A stretch of DNA of 64,000 bases from Halobacteriovoraceae bacterium (GCA_002707495.1 PAMZ01000010.1:62001-126000), one strand, 5' to 3'; numbered from the stretch's first letter, positions 7,970 through 16,689 are shown. Made by a program: numbers and translations. Notes: a model not told the origin generated them from the sequence alone.

Positions 7970-9220
7970 TTAAAATTTCTCAACCAATTCATCAATATAC
8001 TCTCCTCTTTTTATATAAGATTGAAATTGATCAAATGATGGATAGGCTGGACTAATAATTACGGATGAATTTGATTCATTTCTCAAGTCTTCAAATACCT
8101 CAGAAAGAGTATTCAACTTAACGACCAAAAACGAGTTCTTAAGTTGATCTCTAATCTCACCGGCAGCATCTCCAAAAGCATAAATTTTAGCAATATTTTT
8201 GAAGGCCTTGATTTCATCTAAATTTTGAAGAACGCCCCTTCTTTTCCCTCCCATAACAAGAATAATTTTTTCCTTATCAAAGCTCTTTAGGGCGGTCAAT
8301 GTAGACTGTTTATTTGTACTTTTTGAATCATTGTAAAACTTTAGACTTCTTTTATTTGCCCGAAACTGAAGTCGGTATTGAACTCCCGGAAACTCATTGA
8401 TCAATTCTTGGATAATTTCATCGGACTCCATAAAACCAAAGTGATGTAGCATTTGATATACCGGAAAGAAATTTTCTTTATAATGATCGCCTTTTAAAAG
8501 TGATTTATCCCAATCAAAACCTTCAAGATTTTTCATAGGTACCTTTTGCGATTGAGATTTTTTTGAGAAATAAGTATTAGGGGCAACTAATTTATCTTCA
8601 GCCAATTGATTGTCTTGTATCTTCATCTTGGCGACCTCGTAATCATGAAAATTATCATATCGTTCCATATGGCTCGGAGTAATATTCAATATACATGCGA
8701 AGTTTGCTCTAAACTCCTCCAGCAACTCCAACTGAAAACTTGAAAGCTCTAAAACGATATAATCAAATTTTTCCTCATTTAAAAAGAAATCACAAAAAGG
8801 TGTTCCAATATTACCGCCTAAGAAAACTCTTTGACCGGTTTTTTCCAATGCCTTGGTCATAAGGGTAACAGTTGTGGTTTTACCATTTGTTCCTGTAACG
8901 GCAACAATAGGAATATTCTTTTTGAGGCTTTTATAAGCTAATTCAACTTCGCAATATTTTTTAACATCTCTAAAACGAGCGAGCTCAGGAATTCTAGGGT
9001 CAATACCTGGAGACAGAATAATCAAATCTAGAGTCAGTTCATTAGGAATCCGACTCTGATCAAAGCACTGATCTCTTGAAACAAATTTATCTATCTGCTC
9101 AATTTGCCCCCACTCGCACGGATTTCCAGAATTAATGGCATACAAATTATGATTTTCGTTAGATAAAAATCTCAGGGCGGATAAGCCTGAAATCCCCATT
9201 CCCCATATAGCAATATTCAT
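7970..9220 (-). CDS. murD: UDP-N-acetylmuramoyl-L-alanine--D-glutamate ligase
   Basis: Cytoplasmic ATP-dependent ligase adding D-Glu to UDP-MurNAc-L-Ala in peptidoglycan precursor synthesis. It begins with a Rossmann-like segment (IAIWGMGISGLSALRFL), has the Mur-ligase P-loop VTGTNGKTTT (residues 109-118), LGGNIGTPF, LELSSFQLE, the metal region NITPSHMERYDNFHDYEVAK, NDSKSTNKQSTLTAL and a C-terminal SPAYPSFDQF. Its 416 aa is near family length. It stands alone rather than in a dcw/mur cluster. The start is 22 bp from the divergent methyltransferase gene, and the intervening palindrome supplies a -10 box to each. AGGA lies only 2 nt from the ATG, too close for a normal ribosome site. Confidence 0.94.
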   Translation of the reverse strand: MNIAIWGMGISGLSALRFLSNENHNLYAINSGNPCEWGQIEQIDKFVSRDQCFDQSRIPNELTLDLIILSPGIDPRIPELARFRDVKKYCEVELAYKSLKKNIPIVAVTGTNGKTTTVTLMTKALEKTGQRVFLGGNIGTPFCDFFLNEEKFDYIVLELSSFQLELLEEFRANFACILNITPSHMERYDNFHDYEVAKMKIQDNQLAEDKLVAPNTYFSKKSQSQKVPMKNLEGFDWDKSLLKGDHYKENFFPVYQMLHHFGFMESDEIIQELINEFPGVQYRLQFRANKRSLKFYNDSKSTNKQSTLTALKSFDKEKIILVMGGKRRGVLQNLDEIKAFKNIAKIYAFGDAAGEIRDQLKNSFLVVKLNTLSEVFEDLRNESNSSVIISPAYPSFDQFQSYIKRGEYIDELVEKF

Positions 9221-9225
9221 GTCCT

Positions 9226-9237
9226 AAGTATATACTT
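9226..9237. promoter_or_regulatory. Perfect 12-bp palindrome giving overlapping divergent -10 boxes
   Basis: AAGTATATACTT is its own reverse complement. It contains TATACT on the plus strand (9231-9236) and TATACT on the minus strand (9232-9227), each ending exactly 6 nt before the ATG of the flanking gene. Both genes could therefore be transcribed as leaderless messages from one symmetric element. The -35 positions fall inside the opposite coding regions and are poor matches. Confidence 0.5.
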
Positions 9238-9242
9238 GCGTC

Positions 9243-10400
9243 ATGGAAGTTGAAAAGCGCTTTAAAGAGCTTAAATTATTCATAGCAGATCACTTAGACT
9301 TATTAAACCTAGAAGTATTAGAGCACTACCCCGTTATCCCTAAACCTTATGAGAGTTGGGTCGATGAAATCAATCACTTTACCTCGCGAGAGCTTATTGA
9401 ACTTGAAAATGGTCAAATAAATGATTTAGACCTGGCCCAAGAATTTAAAACATTTCTTTTCAAGTGCAGAGAACTGTCAACTCTACCTAAGGCTAATTTA
9501 AGTTCTCATCCGATTCCTAAACATCACCTTCGTAAGATGACAGAAAAGAAACGTCATGAGATCTCTCTTCTAATGGATCAACTCAAATTCGATAAAAAAA
9601 TCTTTGACCTGGGAAGTGGAGCTGGACATTTATCAGGAGTCTTATTAGAAGGGAATCAAAAGCAAAGTCTTTGCGTTGATCAAGATCCAGCTCTACAAGA
9701 GATAGGCAAAAAAAAATTAGAACATCTTAAGTCGCGTTTAAAATTTAAAGCTCTTAAATTCAATCGAGATACTTCTGCTTTAACTTCCACAGACTACACT
9801 CTCTTAGGACTTCATAGCTGTGGAGAACTGAGCTTAGATATGATGAGGTATGGAGTTCGGCATCATCATAAAAAGATTGTTAGTTATGGTTGTTGTTATC
9901 ACAAACTAAACTGTCTTAATTTCAGTGGTGCTCAAGACCTTGAACTTTCAAACCATGCTCTTACTATGGCCGCAAAGTCGTATAAAAAAATGACTGAAAA
10001 AGAATTTATTCAAAGAGAGAGTGTAAAGCGTTATCGCTACACACTTCATTTTATCATGCGAGATCATCTTGGTCTCTCTTTTAGGACATTAGGAAATGGT
10101 ATGAAGGCGGACTATAAAGGTAAATTTGCGGAATACTGTCACAAATTTGTATCAGAAACAAAAAGGCTTTCTGCTAGTGAGTTAGAGCAAATGTATCTTA
10201 CTTATCGAAATGAATATGAGCGGTTTTTGAGATTTGGAATTATCCGCTCTTGTTTGTCCAGACCTCTGGAAGTTTATCTTAATCTAGACCGCTGTTTATA
10301 TTTAATAAAAAATGGATTTAAAATTGAAGTCCAAGAAGTATTTGATAGAAGTCTATCGCCTAGAAATATTTCTATCGTTGCGCATTTAGAGGAATCATAA
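9243..10400 (+). CDS. METTL25/RRNAD1-like SAM-dependent methyltransferase
   Basis: A Rossmann-fold methyltransferase with the SAM loop FDLGSGAGHLSGVLLEG and acidic ribose contact CVDQDPALQ. Features typical of the eukaryotic METTL25/METTL25B (RRNAD1) family are present in order: LLGLHSCGELS, the unusual SYGCCYHKLN, and a C-terminal IRSCLSRPLEVYLNLDRCLYL followed by DRSLSPRNISIVAH. The first 100 residues form a helical extension, as in that family. It is divergent from murD and converges on the M14-type gene with a 29-nt overlap. The substrate is unknown; RRNAD1's name implies rRNA dimethylation, but the family's activity is poorly established. Identification rests on remembered motifs, not a search. 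Confidence 0.72.
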   Translation: MEVEKRFKELKLFIADHLDLLNLEVLEHYPVIPKPYESWVDEINHFTSRELIELENGQINDLDLAQEFKTFLFKCRELSTLPKANLSSHPIPKHHLRKMTEKKRHEISLLMDQLKFDKKIFDLGSGAGHLSGVLLEGNQKQSLCVDQDPALQEIGKKKLEHLKSRLKFKALKFNRDTSALTSTDYTLLGLHSCGELSLDMMRYGVRHHHKKIVSYGCCYHKLNCLNFSGAQDLELSNHALTMAAKSYKKMTEKEFIQRESVKRYRYTLHFIMRDHLGLSFRTLGNGMKADYKGKFAEYCHKFVSETKRLSASELEQMYLTYRNEYERFLRFGIIRSCLSRPLEVYLNLDRCLYLIKNGFKIEVQEVFDRSLSPRNISIVAHLEES

Positions 10401-11385
10401 CTTCCATCAAATAACCTAAGCAATCCTCTTTCATGACATATATGTCTTTAGTAAACATTGAAGGAATAAAGGTTCGCTTCATGATAATTTTTTGATCTTC
10501 GATGGCTAGGAATTGATCGGTAATATTCTCGCCTTTATTATTTTCAACTAATAAATACTCAAGACTATCCGCATATCCAATACGAGCGCCTTTTCTAACG
10601 ATTTCAAAATTTCGACTGTCTAAATTCGAAACAAACGACAAATCAGATGAAGTAAAAGGAGAATCCTCAAAATCGACTTCCGCCCTAGGATCGACTTTAA
10701 ATCTTGCTATCGTGTGATAGATATCTTTTTTGGCCCTATCATTTGAAAATTCTATAGAGTCTGAATGATATATGGTCTCGACAAATTCTAGTGCGGCTTT
10801 TATTCCTTCAGTCTCACCCGGAAGTCCAGCCTCAATAGTGACTGCAGGACATATTTTGGAGAAGGCCATCGATTGAACATTATGTGGTTCAGTGAAAAAA
10901 ACAGTATGATCTCCAAAGTGACTGGCAAGATTTTTAAAGACTTGATCAAGGCTATTAATACATGCATAGAATGGATTTTTACCTGTGTTATTATGTAAAT
11001 CTATACTTGCATAAGGTGAAAACTCTTTGGCGTAGTCTTTCACTTGACGCGCAATCTTATGTTCTACCTGATTTCCCTCGGCCCAAATCCGATTAAAATC
11101 TACCTGTCCAGGAAGATGTCTCAATCCCTCTTTCGCTGCTAATGTGTTTCCTATAAATATGATTAAGTCTCGATTTAAAGGTTGGTTTCTTTTTAGAAAC
11201 TGCATTAAAACACTATGACTTGAAATTTCATTCCCATGTAAAAGAGTTGAAAGATAGAGAGGTTTTTTATCTGAGTTTTCGGTTCTTAAGTGAATAAGAG
11301 TCGGTCCTCCTAGAACATCGTGAAGTTCAGTGACACCGAGATCGGTAAAACCTTCTGGTAGCTGACTTATGATATTTAAAAGCAA
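10372..11385 (-). CDS. Succinylglutamate desuccinylase/aspartoacylase-family zinc hydrolase
   Basis: M14-like zinc amidohydrolase. The ligands are recognisable: H50 and E53 in LLHGNEISSH, then the DLHNNTG motif around residue 128 carrying the third zinc His, and a catalytic Glu in AVTIEAGLPGE. FNRIW is also conserved. A TTG start is supported by AGGGAG six bases upstream. It follows a GCS2-type ligase by 28 nt, a pairing I recall from other proteobacteria, where an ATP-grasp RimK-like gene is often added; none is seen here. It could hydrolyse an N-acyl or isopeptide bond made by the ligase. The family is clear, the substrate is not. Confidence 0.82.
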   Translation of the reverse strand: MLLNIISQLPEGFTDLGVTELHDVLGGPTLIHLRTENSDKKPLYLSTLLHGNEISSHSVLMQFLKRNQPLNRDLIIFIGNTLAAKEGLRHLPGQVDFNRIWAEGNQVEHKIARQVKDYAKEFSPYASIDLHNNTGKNPFYACINSLDQVFKNLASHFGDHTVFFTEPHNVQSMAFSKICPAVTIEAGLPGETEGIKAALEFVETIYHSDSIEFSNDRAKKDIYHTIARFKVDPRAEVDFEDSPFTSSDLSFVSNLDSRNFEIVRKGARIGYADSLEYLLVENNKGENITDQFLAIEDQKIIMKRTFIPSMFTKDIYVMKEDCLGYLMEVMIPLNAQR

Positions 11386-11413
11386 ACTATACTCCCTTCG
11401 ACTTCTCTAACAA

Positions 11414-12850
11414 CTATAATTCCCAAGTATGAACAGGTTTTCCTGAGTATTGATTTTGAATATAATTTTCCAATAACTCTTGAAAGCGCTTTCCATGCAT
11501 ATGAATAAATGCCTTCTGCCAAATAGTTCCATTCACTCCTTTTTGTAATCTAGGGTGAATGACTTGTTCCATATAATACTCTACGTCGTCACTATTAAGT
11601 CCACGCTTTAAAAGTGCTTGTTTAACATGAGGAAAAATTTCATAAAGTAACAACTCACGCATATCATGCAATTTTCCGTCGATCCATCGAACCTTACAGA
11701 AAAAACTCTGACGAGAAGCTTTGTAAAAATTATGGATGGCTTCTTCGAAAGCGATAATATCCTCGGGAGGTGATTCTAAATTTGCAAAATAATCCAAAAG
11801 ACCTATTCCAAAAGCTGCATTGGCCACCGAGTCCACAATAGTAGGTCCCGCGCTAGGAACTCTTTGCTCTATTCTCAGGTGTGGTACACCTTTTTTATCT
11901 TTACTTATGATCGGCCGATTCCATCGCCAAATAGTTCCATTGTGAAGTTGCATATGCTGAAGCTTATTTACATCATAGTCCTCAGCCAATTCGGCCAAAA
12001 GAATGGGATAGTCATAAGTGTTCTCTTCGTAAAGTTCAAATAATGACTCTTGCACATAACCATTTCCTAGAGTGACTCTTTTTGCTTGAGTTCCTTTTCG
12101 ACTTATTGCAGCCAAATCAACTGATTGTTCAAAAATAGCAATCCGCGATTCATCCCATAATTCTTTACCAAAGAAATAAGGGGAGTTTGCTGAAAGAGCT
12201 ATCAAATAGGGTGCTGCCAAAATCGAAGCATTATAATAGCGCTTGGCATTTTTTTGGTCGATACTGAGATGCACTTGCAAACTCGTCGCCGCACACTCAG
12301 CAATAACACTATCCATATACATATAGAGATTGTCCTTGCCTTCAAGCCTGATATAGAGAGGCTTTCCATCTCTCATTTTCATGACCTGCTCATTCATGAC
12401 AGCGTATCGATTCTGCTTAGAGAGGTACTCCATATCCAGCATATGGGGCCTTAGTGTGGGAAGAGTTCCTATTAAAAGCGCATGCTTATCATGTTCCTGG
12501 GCCTTATTCTCACAAGTCTTCCACAAGTGAGTCAGCTCTTTTTCGAGTTTACTAAAAGTCTTTCCCTTAAGTTTGTAGGGAGTTGAGTTGAGTTCAAAAT
12601 TGAATTTTGCTATCTCTGGAACGACTTGCTCTAGATTTAACTCTTCCAAAAAAACATCATTAAATGGGTCAGGCAACATATTCTCATTAACGAGCCAAGC
12701 TTCCAGTTCGATCCCAGTCATTTGCTCATCATGGGCAAAGGCATCGGTATCAAACCACTCTTTAACAACAGCAGTTTCCTCTTCCAGCCTTCGCCGAAAT
12801 TCTGCGACTTCTTCTGAAGAGTACCCTTTATGTTGAATTTCTTTACCCAT
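11414..12850 (-). CDS. GCS2-type glutamate-cysteine ligase / carboxylate-amine ligase family protein
   Basis: ATP-dependent ligase of the glutamine-synthetase-like GCS2 superfamily, 478 aa. The N-terminal metal-binding strand is TGIELEAWLVNE, followed by FELNSTPYKLKG, an internal SLQVHLSI strand and LHNGTIWRWNRPIISKD with HLRIEQRVPSAGPTIVDSVAN, which I associate with the COG2170-like subgroup rather than classical GshA. No GshB is nearby, so ordinary glutathione synthesis cannot be concluded. It sits between speD (upstream, 24 nt) and the M14-type hydrolase (downstream), in one orientation, suggesting an operon. A role joining an amino acid to an amine is plausible inference only. Confidence 0.78.
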   Translation of the reverse strand: MGKEIQHKGYSSEEVAEFRRRLEEETAVVKEWFDTDAFAHDEQMTGIELEAWLVNENMLPDPFNDVFLEELNLEQVVPEIAKFNFELNSTPYKLKGKTFSKLEKELTHLWKTCENKAQEHDKHALLIGTLPTLRPHMLDMEYLSKQNRYAVMNEQVMKMRDGKPLYIRLEGKDNLYMYMDSVIAECAATSLQVHLSIDQKNAKRYYNASILAAPYLIALSANSPYFFGKELWDESRIAIFEQSVDLAAISRKGTQAKRVTLGNGYVQESLFELYEENTYDYPILLAELAEDYDVNKLQHMQLHNGTIWRWNRPIISKDKKGVPHLRIEQRVPSAGPTIVDSVANAAFGIGLLDYFANLESPPEDIIAFEEAIHNFYKASRQSFFCKVRWIDGKLHDMRELLLYEIFPHVKQALLKRGLNSDDVEYYMEQVIHPRLQKGVNGTIWQKAFIHMHGKRFQELLENYIQNQYSGKPVHTWEL

Positions 12851-12874
12851 CAGTCGGACATCCTCTGTTTCTGA

Positions 12875-13648
12875 TTAATAAAGATGATAGACTTCCCTCA
12901 TTTCATCTTTTAAGGTTGCCATTTTTCTATCTATATCTGGATGATTTACATCACCTGAATCAAAGACAAAATGCTGAGGCCCCATATCCTTTATCATCAT
13001 TTTCGTTTGCCAAATATTATCTCGCGGCATATTGAGATCAGAGTGATACTCATACTGTTGCATAACTTCGGGATTGATAAAGTCTTGAATACTGTTGAAG
13101 TACTGATCATTATAAATTTTCTTTCCTGAGTTTAAACGCGTGTATCCTCTTACAACATAATCAATATAGACCACATCACACTCAAAAACTTCGAAAAGAT
13201 AATTCACTGCTTTTAGTGGAATGATATCTCCGCAAGTCGCAATATCGAAGTCTACTCTATAGGTACAAATCCCATTAGGCGCCGAAGCATCTGGATAGGT
13301 GTGACTGGTCAAATGAGACTTCGTAAGGTGACTTTTAACGGCAGCTCCTTGAGAGACATGCTCCCACTTACCACCATGATTATCGCTCATAAGCGTCATG
13401 GTACTTGCACCAACAGGATCAAAATCCATTTTCGATTCGCTGATAATGTCAGAGTTGATGATCTCGCAGATTTTTCTTGAGAGCTGGAGGATTTTGTCTG
13501 AGGAGTATTTCTCATTAATCCAGTTGATATACTCTTCTTTTTGCTTATCACCGAAAGTGATGCAGAAATCATATAAATTAAAAGATAAAATTTTTGTGAG
13601 GTTGTTAAACCCCGAAAGTTTTATTCTATTTTGCGAGGACTCCTGCAT
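12875..13648 (-). CDS. speD: S-adenosylmethionine decarboxylase proenzyme (E. coli type)
   Basis: Pyruvoyl enzyme making decarboxylated SAM, the aminopropyl donor for spermidine. It closely follows the E. coli SpeD layout: self-cleavage should occur between K110 and S111 in AVKSHLTKSHLTSHTYP, leaving S111 as the pyruvoyl residue, almost the same position as in E. coli. Further conserved parts are TYRVDFDIATCGDIIPLKA with the active-site Cys, YIDYVVRGYTR and DEMREVYHLY at the end. A GGAGAAA site precedes the ATG. Its stop is followed 24 bp on by the GCS2-type ligase. No spermidine synthase (speE) appears in the window. Confidence 0.94.
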   Translation of the reverse strand: MQESSQNRIKLSGFNNLTKILSFNLYDFCITFGDKQKEEYINWINEKYSSDKILQLSRKICEIINSDIISESKMDFDPVGASTMTLMSDNHGGKWEHVSQGAAVKSHLTKSHLTSHTYPDASAPNGICTYRVDFDIATCGDIIPLKAVNYLFEVFECDVVYIDYVVRGYTRLNSGKKIYNDQYFNSIQDFINPEVMQQYEYHSDLNMPRDNIWQTKMMIKDMGPQHFVFDSGDVNHPDIDRKMATLKDEMREVYHLY

Positions 13649-13675
13649 CGACTTTCTCCGTAACTTGAAAACTTA

Positions 13676-14662
13676 CTAAACTAAACCTAAGTCACGAACA
13701 GTTTGACGCTCAGATCTCAGCTCCTCCAGTGTGTTATTGAATTTTTCTGTACCAAATTCATTATGCTCCACACCCTCAACTATTTTACAAACTCCATTTT
13801 CAGTTCGACAGGGAAAAGAAAAAATAATTCCTTCATCCACTCCGTACTGTCCATTTGAAGCTAAACACATGGAGTACGTCTCTCCTGCTGGTGTGTCATG
13901 GGTTAAATTATAGACACCCTGAACACAAGCATTTGCAGCAGAAGCTGCAGATGAAGCTCCACGTGCCTTAATAATCGCTGCTCCTCGCTTTTGAACTGTA
14001 GAAATAAAGTCACCTTTCAACCACTCATGGTCAGTGATGACATCAGCCGCAGACTTTCCACCAATTTTTGTATTAAAGAAATCTGGGTATTGAGTGGCGG
14101 AGTGATTTCCCCAGATAGTCATATTCTGTACTTCTGTTACATCCACACCCGCTTTTTGAGCCAATTGAGTTTTCGCACGATTCTCATCTAGTGTAGTCAT
14201 GGCAAAGAAGCGATCCTTGGGAAGTCCTGAAGACTCCATTGCAATAAAACAGTTCGTATTACAAGGATTCCCAACCACAAAGAGTCGACAATCATCTGCA
14301 CCATGCTCTGCCATAGCTTTTCCTAATGGCCCAAAGATTCCCCCATTAACTTTTAAAAGATCGGCTCTCTCCATTCCATCTTTTCTAGGAACAGCACCAA
14401 TGGCCAGTACCCAGTTCGTATCTTTAAAAGCAACTTCCATTTTATCTGTTGTTGTAATTGACTTTAAAAGAGGAAAGGCACAATCATCTAATTCCATCTT
14501 TACACCTTCCAAGGCGCCGAGTGCTTGGGGAAGTTCCAGTAGACTTAAATCTACATCCGTATCAGGTCCAAACATTTGTCCTGACGCAATTCTAAATAAA
14601 ATTGCATATCCAATTTGTCCTGCTGCACCTGTGACGGCCACTCTTACTCTTTTGTTTGCCAT
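13676..14662 (-). CDS. mdh: Malate dehydrogenase (NAD-dependent)
   Basis: TCA-cycle enzyme interconverting malate and oxaloacetate. The NAD loop is [21 protein letters not shown], followed by [11 protein letters not shown], the active-site loop [30 protein letters not shown] and the catalytic His in [13 protein letters not shown]. This is the cytosolic-type, about 328-aa group. A strong AGGAG lies 7 nt before the ATG, and the same 12-bp segment is repeated 30 bp further upstream. It is the first gene of the reverse-strand run that continues with speD 27 bp downstream. Confidence 0.95.
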   Translation of the reverse strand: MANKRVRVAVTGAAGQIGYAILFRIASGQMFGPDTDVDLSLLELPQALGALEGVKMELDDCAFPLLKSITTTDKMEVAFKDTNWVLAIGAVPRKDGMERADLLKVNGGIFGPLGKAMAEHGADDCRLFVVGNPCNTNCFIAMESSGLPKDRFFAMTTLDENRAKTQLAQKAGVDVTEVQNMTIWGNHSATQYPDFFNTKIGGKSAADVITDHEWLKGDFISTVQKRGAAIIKARGASSAASAANACVQGVYNLTHDTPAGETYSMCLASNGQYGVDEGIIFSFPCRTENGVCKIVEGVEHNEFGTEKFNNTLEELRSERQTVRDLGLV

Positions 14663-14704
14663 GGTTTACTCCTACTTTGTTATCGTTGGGGAGGTTTACT
14701 CCTA
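14663..14704 (-). repeat. Tandemly spaced duplicate of the mdh ribosome-binding segment
   Basis: The 12-mer TAGGAGTAAACC (reverse strand) occurs twice, at 14674-14663 next to the mdh ATG and at 14704-14693, offset by 30 bp. The proximal copy is the ribosome site. The distal one could be a standby site or the scar of a short duplication; only the copy by the ATG leads into a gene. Confidence 0.6.
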
Positions 14705-14809
14705 ATTATGATTATCGGCTGATTATAAAAGATTTAATGACAGTAGTAAACGAACTGAATGGACAGAAAGGACTTCCACGCTTAATATTAAGTCAAAGGA
14801 GTCCATGTC

Positions 14810-15412
14810 ATGGGGCGAAACAATTCATCTGGCGATCGCAAGCCTTCTCAAAGAAAAAACCGAAACAATCGCTCGGGTAATAATAACTCACAGAGCAAAG
14901 GTCCAAACAAAAAGAGCTCCTCTTCCAAAAAAAGATCTTTTAATAAGAATCGCAGACCCAAAAAACTGACTCCAAGTAGAATTATAGCTAAGTATCAGAA
15001 TCATTTAGAGCAGTACCTCACGGCTAGAAAGAAGTTTCATGATGTACACGGACATAAAAACGATCAACAAGTAGGTAAAGCTCAGAGAGTATATGAGCAG
15101 GCACTTAAAACTCTTAGGGACTTTGAGAAGAATCTCGAGGATTGGCAAAGAGATGTCTTGGCTGAGTTTTTAGCTGCATATCCTGAAGACAGGCAATACT
15201 CTACTGAACATAACCTTCCCCCCGTGGGAGATACGGTTTCATTTGTTGGGGAATTTGAGGATCCTCATCTCCTTCCAACTCAGAAATCTGAAGCCTGGTC
15301 AGAGGATACTGAAGATACTTCAGGGACAATGGCCGACTATTATGCCTATAAAGGGATTACCCCGCCTGAGGAAATCCCTGAAAACGCAAACAGCGATAAT
15401 ACAAAAAATTAA
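14810..15412 (+). CDS. Basic, disordered hypothetical protein (possible nucleic-acid binder)
   Basis: No family recognised. Residues 1-55 are a low-complexity, very basic tail rich in R, K, N and S (RKNRNNRSGNNNSQSKGPNK, then KKSSSSKKRSFNKNRRPKK). A helical segment follows (about 56-125, LTPSRIIAKYQNHLEQYLTARK), then an acidic proline- and glutamate-rich C-terminus. AAAGGAG precedes the ATG by about 9 nt. It ends one base before the convergent XRE regulator. The basic tail suggests RNA, DNA or membrane-surface binding, but this is inference from composition. Confidence 0.75.
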   Translation: MGRNNSSGDRKPSQRKNRNNRSGNNNSQSKGPNKKSSSSKKRSFNKNRRPKKLTPSRIIAKYQNHLEQYLTARKKFHDVHGHKNDQQVGKAQRVYEQALKTLRDFEKNLEDWQRDVLAEFLAAYPEDRQYSTEHNLPPVGDTVSFVGEFEDPHLLPTQKSEAWSEDTEDTSGTMADYYAYKGITPPEEIPENANSDNTKN

Positions 15413-15793
15413 TTAAGAATTAGATGACATTTTAAAGTCAGCTGCAGACGAACCAAAACTCGCAGATGCGGAGCTCTCATTTACAGACGACTCATTTGAC
15501 CTAGCAGGCAACTCTTTTACTTCAGCATTCTCTGAAGTCTTAAGGTAATTATTTAAAGTTTCTTCGTGATCTCTTAAGATAGCAGCTTTCAATTCACTTG
15601 GATCGATATCAAGAACTTCTGAAACTTTACCTAACATCTTGAGTGGGATATTGCACAACGCTCTTTCAACGTTACTGATAAACTGACCATTTTTATATCC
15701 AAGCAAATGTGACAATTCCGATTGTGAATACCCTTTAGGGTGTTGAAGTCTTTTGTTTCTAATCAGAGCCGCAATATGCTTAAAACAACGCAT
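15413..15793 (-). CDS. XRE-family helix-turn-helix regulator
   Basis: Short (126 aa) transcription factor. Residues about 6-64 form a Cro/CI-type HTH: IAALIRNKRLQHPKGYSQSE, LSHLLGYKNGQFISNVERAL and VSEVLDIDPSELKAAILRD. The tail from about residue 85 is low-complexity, serine and alanine rich, and unlike a dimerisation domain. An AGGAGA ribosome site precedes the ATG. It is divergent from exonuclease III with under 90 bp between them and may autoregulate from that gap. Targets are unknown. Confidence 0.83.
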   Translation of the reverse strand: MRCFKHIAALIRNKRLQHPKGYSQSELSHLLGYKNGQFISNVERALCNIPLKMLGKVSEVLDIDPSELKAAILRDHEETLNNYLKTSENAEVKELPARSNESSVNESSASASFGSSAADFKMSSNS

Positions 15794-15870
15794 GGAATTC
15801 TCCTACAGTGAAGTGAGTTAGTTATATTAATCATTTTTTTCGGAATGTCTTTAACAAACTTGAAAAAAAC

Positions 15871-15876
15871 TATAAA
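15871..15876 (+). promoter_or_regulatory. Predicted leaderless -10 box upstream of exonuclease III
   Basis: TATAAA ends 6 nt before the upstream ATG at 15883, repeating the spacing seen before other Shine-Dalgarno-less starts here. No good -35 hexamer is found at 16-18 nt, so support is modest. Confidence 0.35.
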
Positions 15877-15882
15877 ACAATC

Positions 15883-16689
15883 ATGCCGGAAAAATGGAAT
15901 AAAAAAAATAAGAGGAAAATTTTGAAAACACTTGTGTCGTGGAACGTCAACGGAATTAGAGCGGCCTTTAATAAAGGTTTTTTAGACTGGTTAAATGAAA
16001 CTTCACCAGACATCATAGGCTTACAAGAAATCAAGGCGGAAAAAAATCAATTCCCGCCCGACATAATCAACCACAAAGACTATAAAATTTTTATTCACTC
16101 AGCAGAAAAAAAAGGTTACTCAGGTGTCGCAGTCTTGTCCAAAGAACAACCGACTAAAGTGATAGACAAGATAGGTATTGAAAAGTTCGATCGAGAAGGT
16201 AGAACGCTTATTTGTGAATACAAGTCTTTTGTTTTTATCAATTGCTACTTTCCAAACGGTCAAAGAGATCATGCAAGAGTTGACTATAAATTAGAATTCT
16301 ATGATGCCATTTTAAAAATCTACAACGACTACATAGCGGAAGGTAGAAAAGTTATAATGACTGGTGATTTTAATACGGCTCACCATCCTATTGATCTTGC
16401 CAATCCGAAATCAAATAAAAATACAACAGGATTTCTCCCTCATGAACGAGAATGGCTTGATCATTATGTAAATGCAGGAATGGTTGATGCTCTTAGAGTT
16501 TTTGAGCCTGACACTGAAGGTGTATATAGTTGGTGGACCTATCGAAGTAATTGCCGCGAACGAAACATCGGATGGCGGATAGATTATTTTATGGTGAGTA
16601 AAAGTTTAAAATCAAAATTAAAAAACTGTCGCCACCTAACTGAAGTCATGGGCAGTGATCACTGCCCTATTGAACTTACATTAAAATAA
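15883..16689 (+). CDS. xthA: Exodeoxyribonuclease III (AP endonuclease)
   Basis: Mg-dependent 3'-5' exonuclease and AP endonuclease of base-excision repair. Motifs of the EEP fold are intact: SWNVNGIRAA, IIGLQEIKAE (metal Glu), NCYFPNG, TGDFNTAHHPIDL (catalytic Asp and Asn), WWTYRSNCRERNIGWRIDYF and GSDHCPIEL (catalytic Asp-His). The start is ambiguous. ATG at 15883 has a TATAAA box 6 nt upstream, fitting a leaderless message. TTG at 15922, preceded by AAGAGG, would give the family-typical N-terminus MKTLVSWNVNG without the 13-residue lysine-rich extension. The 3' end overlaps the convergent secreted EEP gene by 9 nt. Confidence 0.93.
   Translation: MPEKWNKKNKRKILKTLVSWNVNGIRAAFNKGFLDWLNETSPDIIGLQEIKAEKNQFPPDIINHKDYKIFIHSAEKKGYSGVAVLSKEQPTKVIDKIGIEKFDREGRTLICEYKSFVFINCYFPNGQRDHARVDYKLEFYDAILKIYNDYIAEGRKVIMTGDFNTAHHPIDLANPKSNKNTTGFLPHEREWLDHYVNAGMVDALRVFEPDTEGVYSWWTYRSNCRERNIGWRIDYFMVSKSLKSKLKNCRHLTEVMGSDHCPIELTLK

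Noticed and set aside
14199-14705. 168-codon open frame opposite mdh
   Set aside because: It lies antisense to a strongly conserved mdh gene, has a low-complexity Ser/Pro-rich translation and no ribosome site; it is a shadow of mdh codon use.
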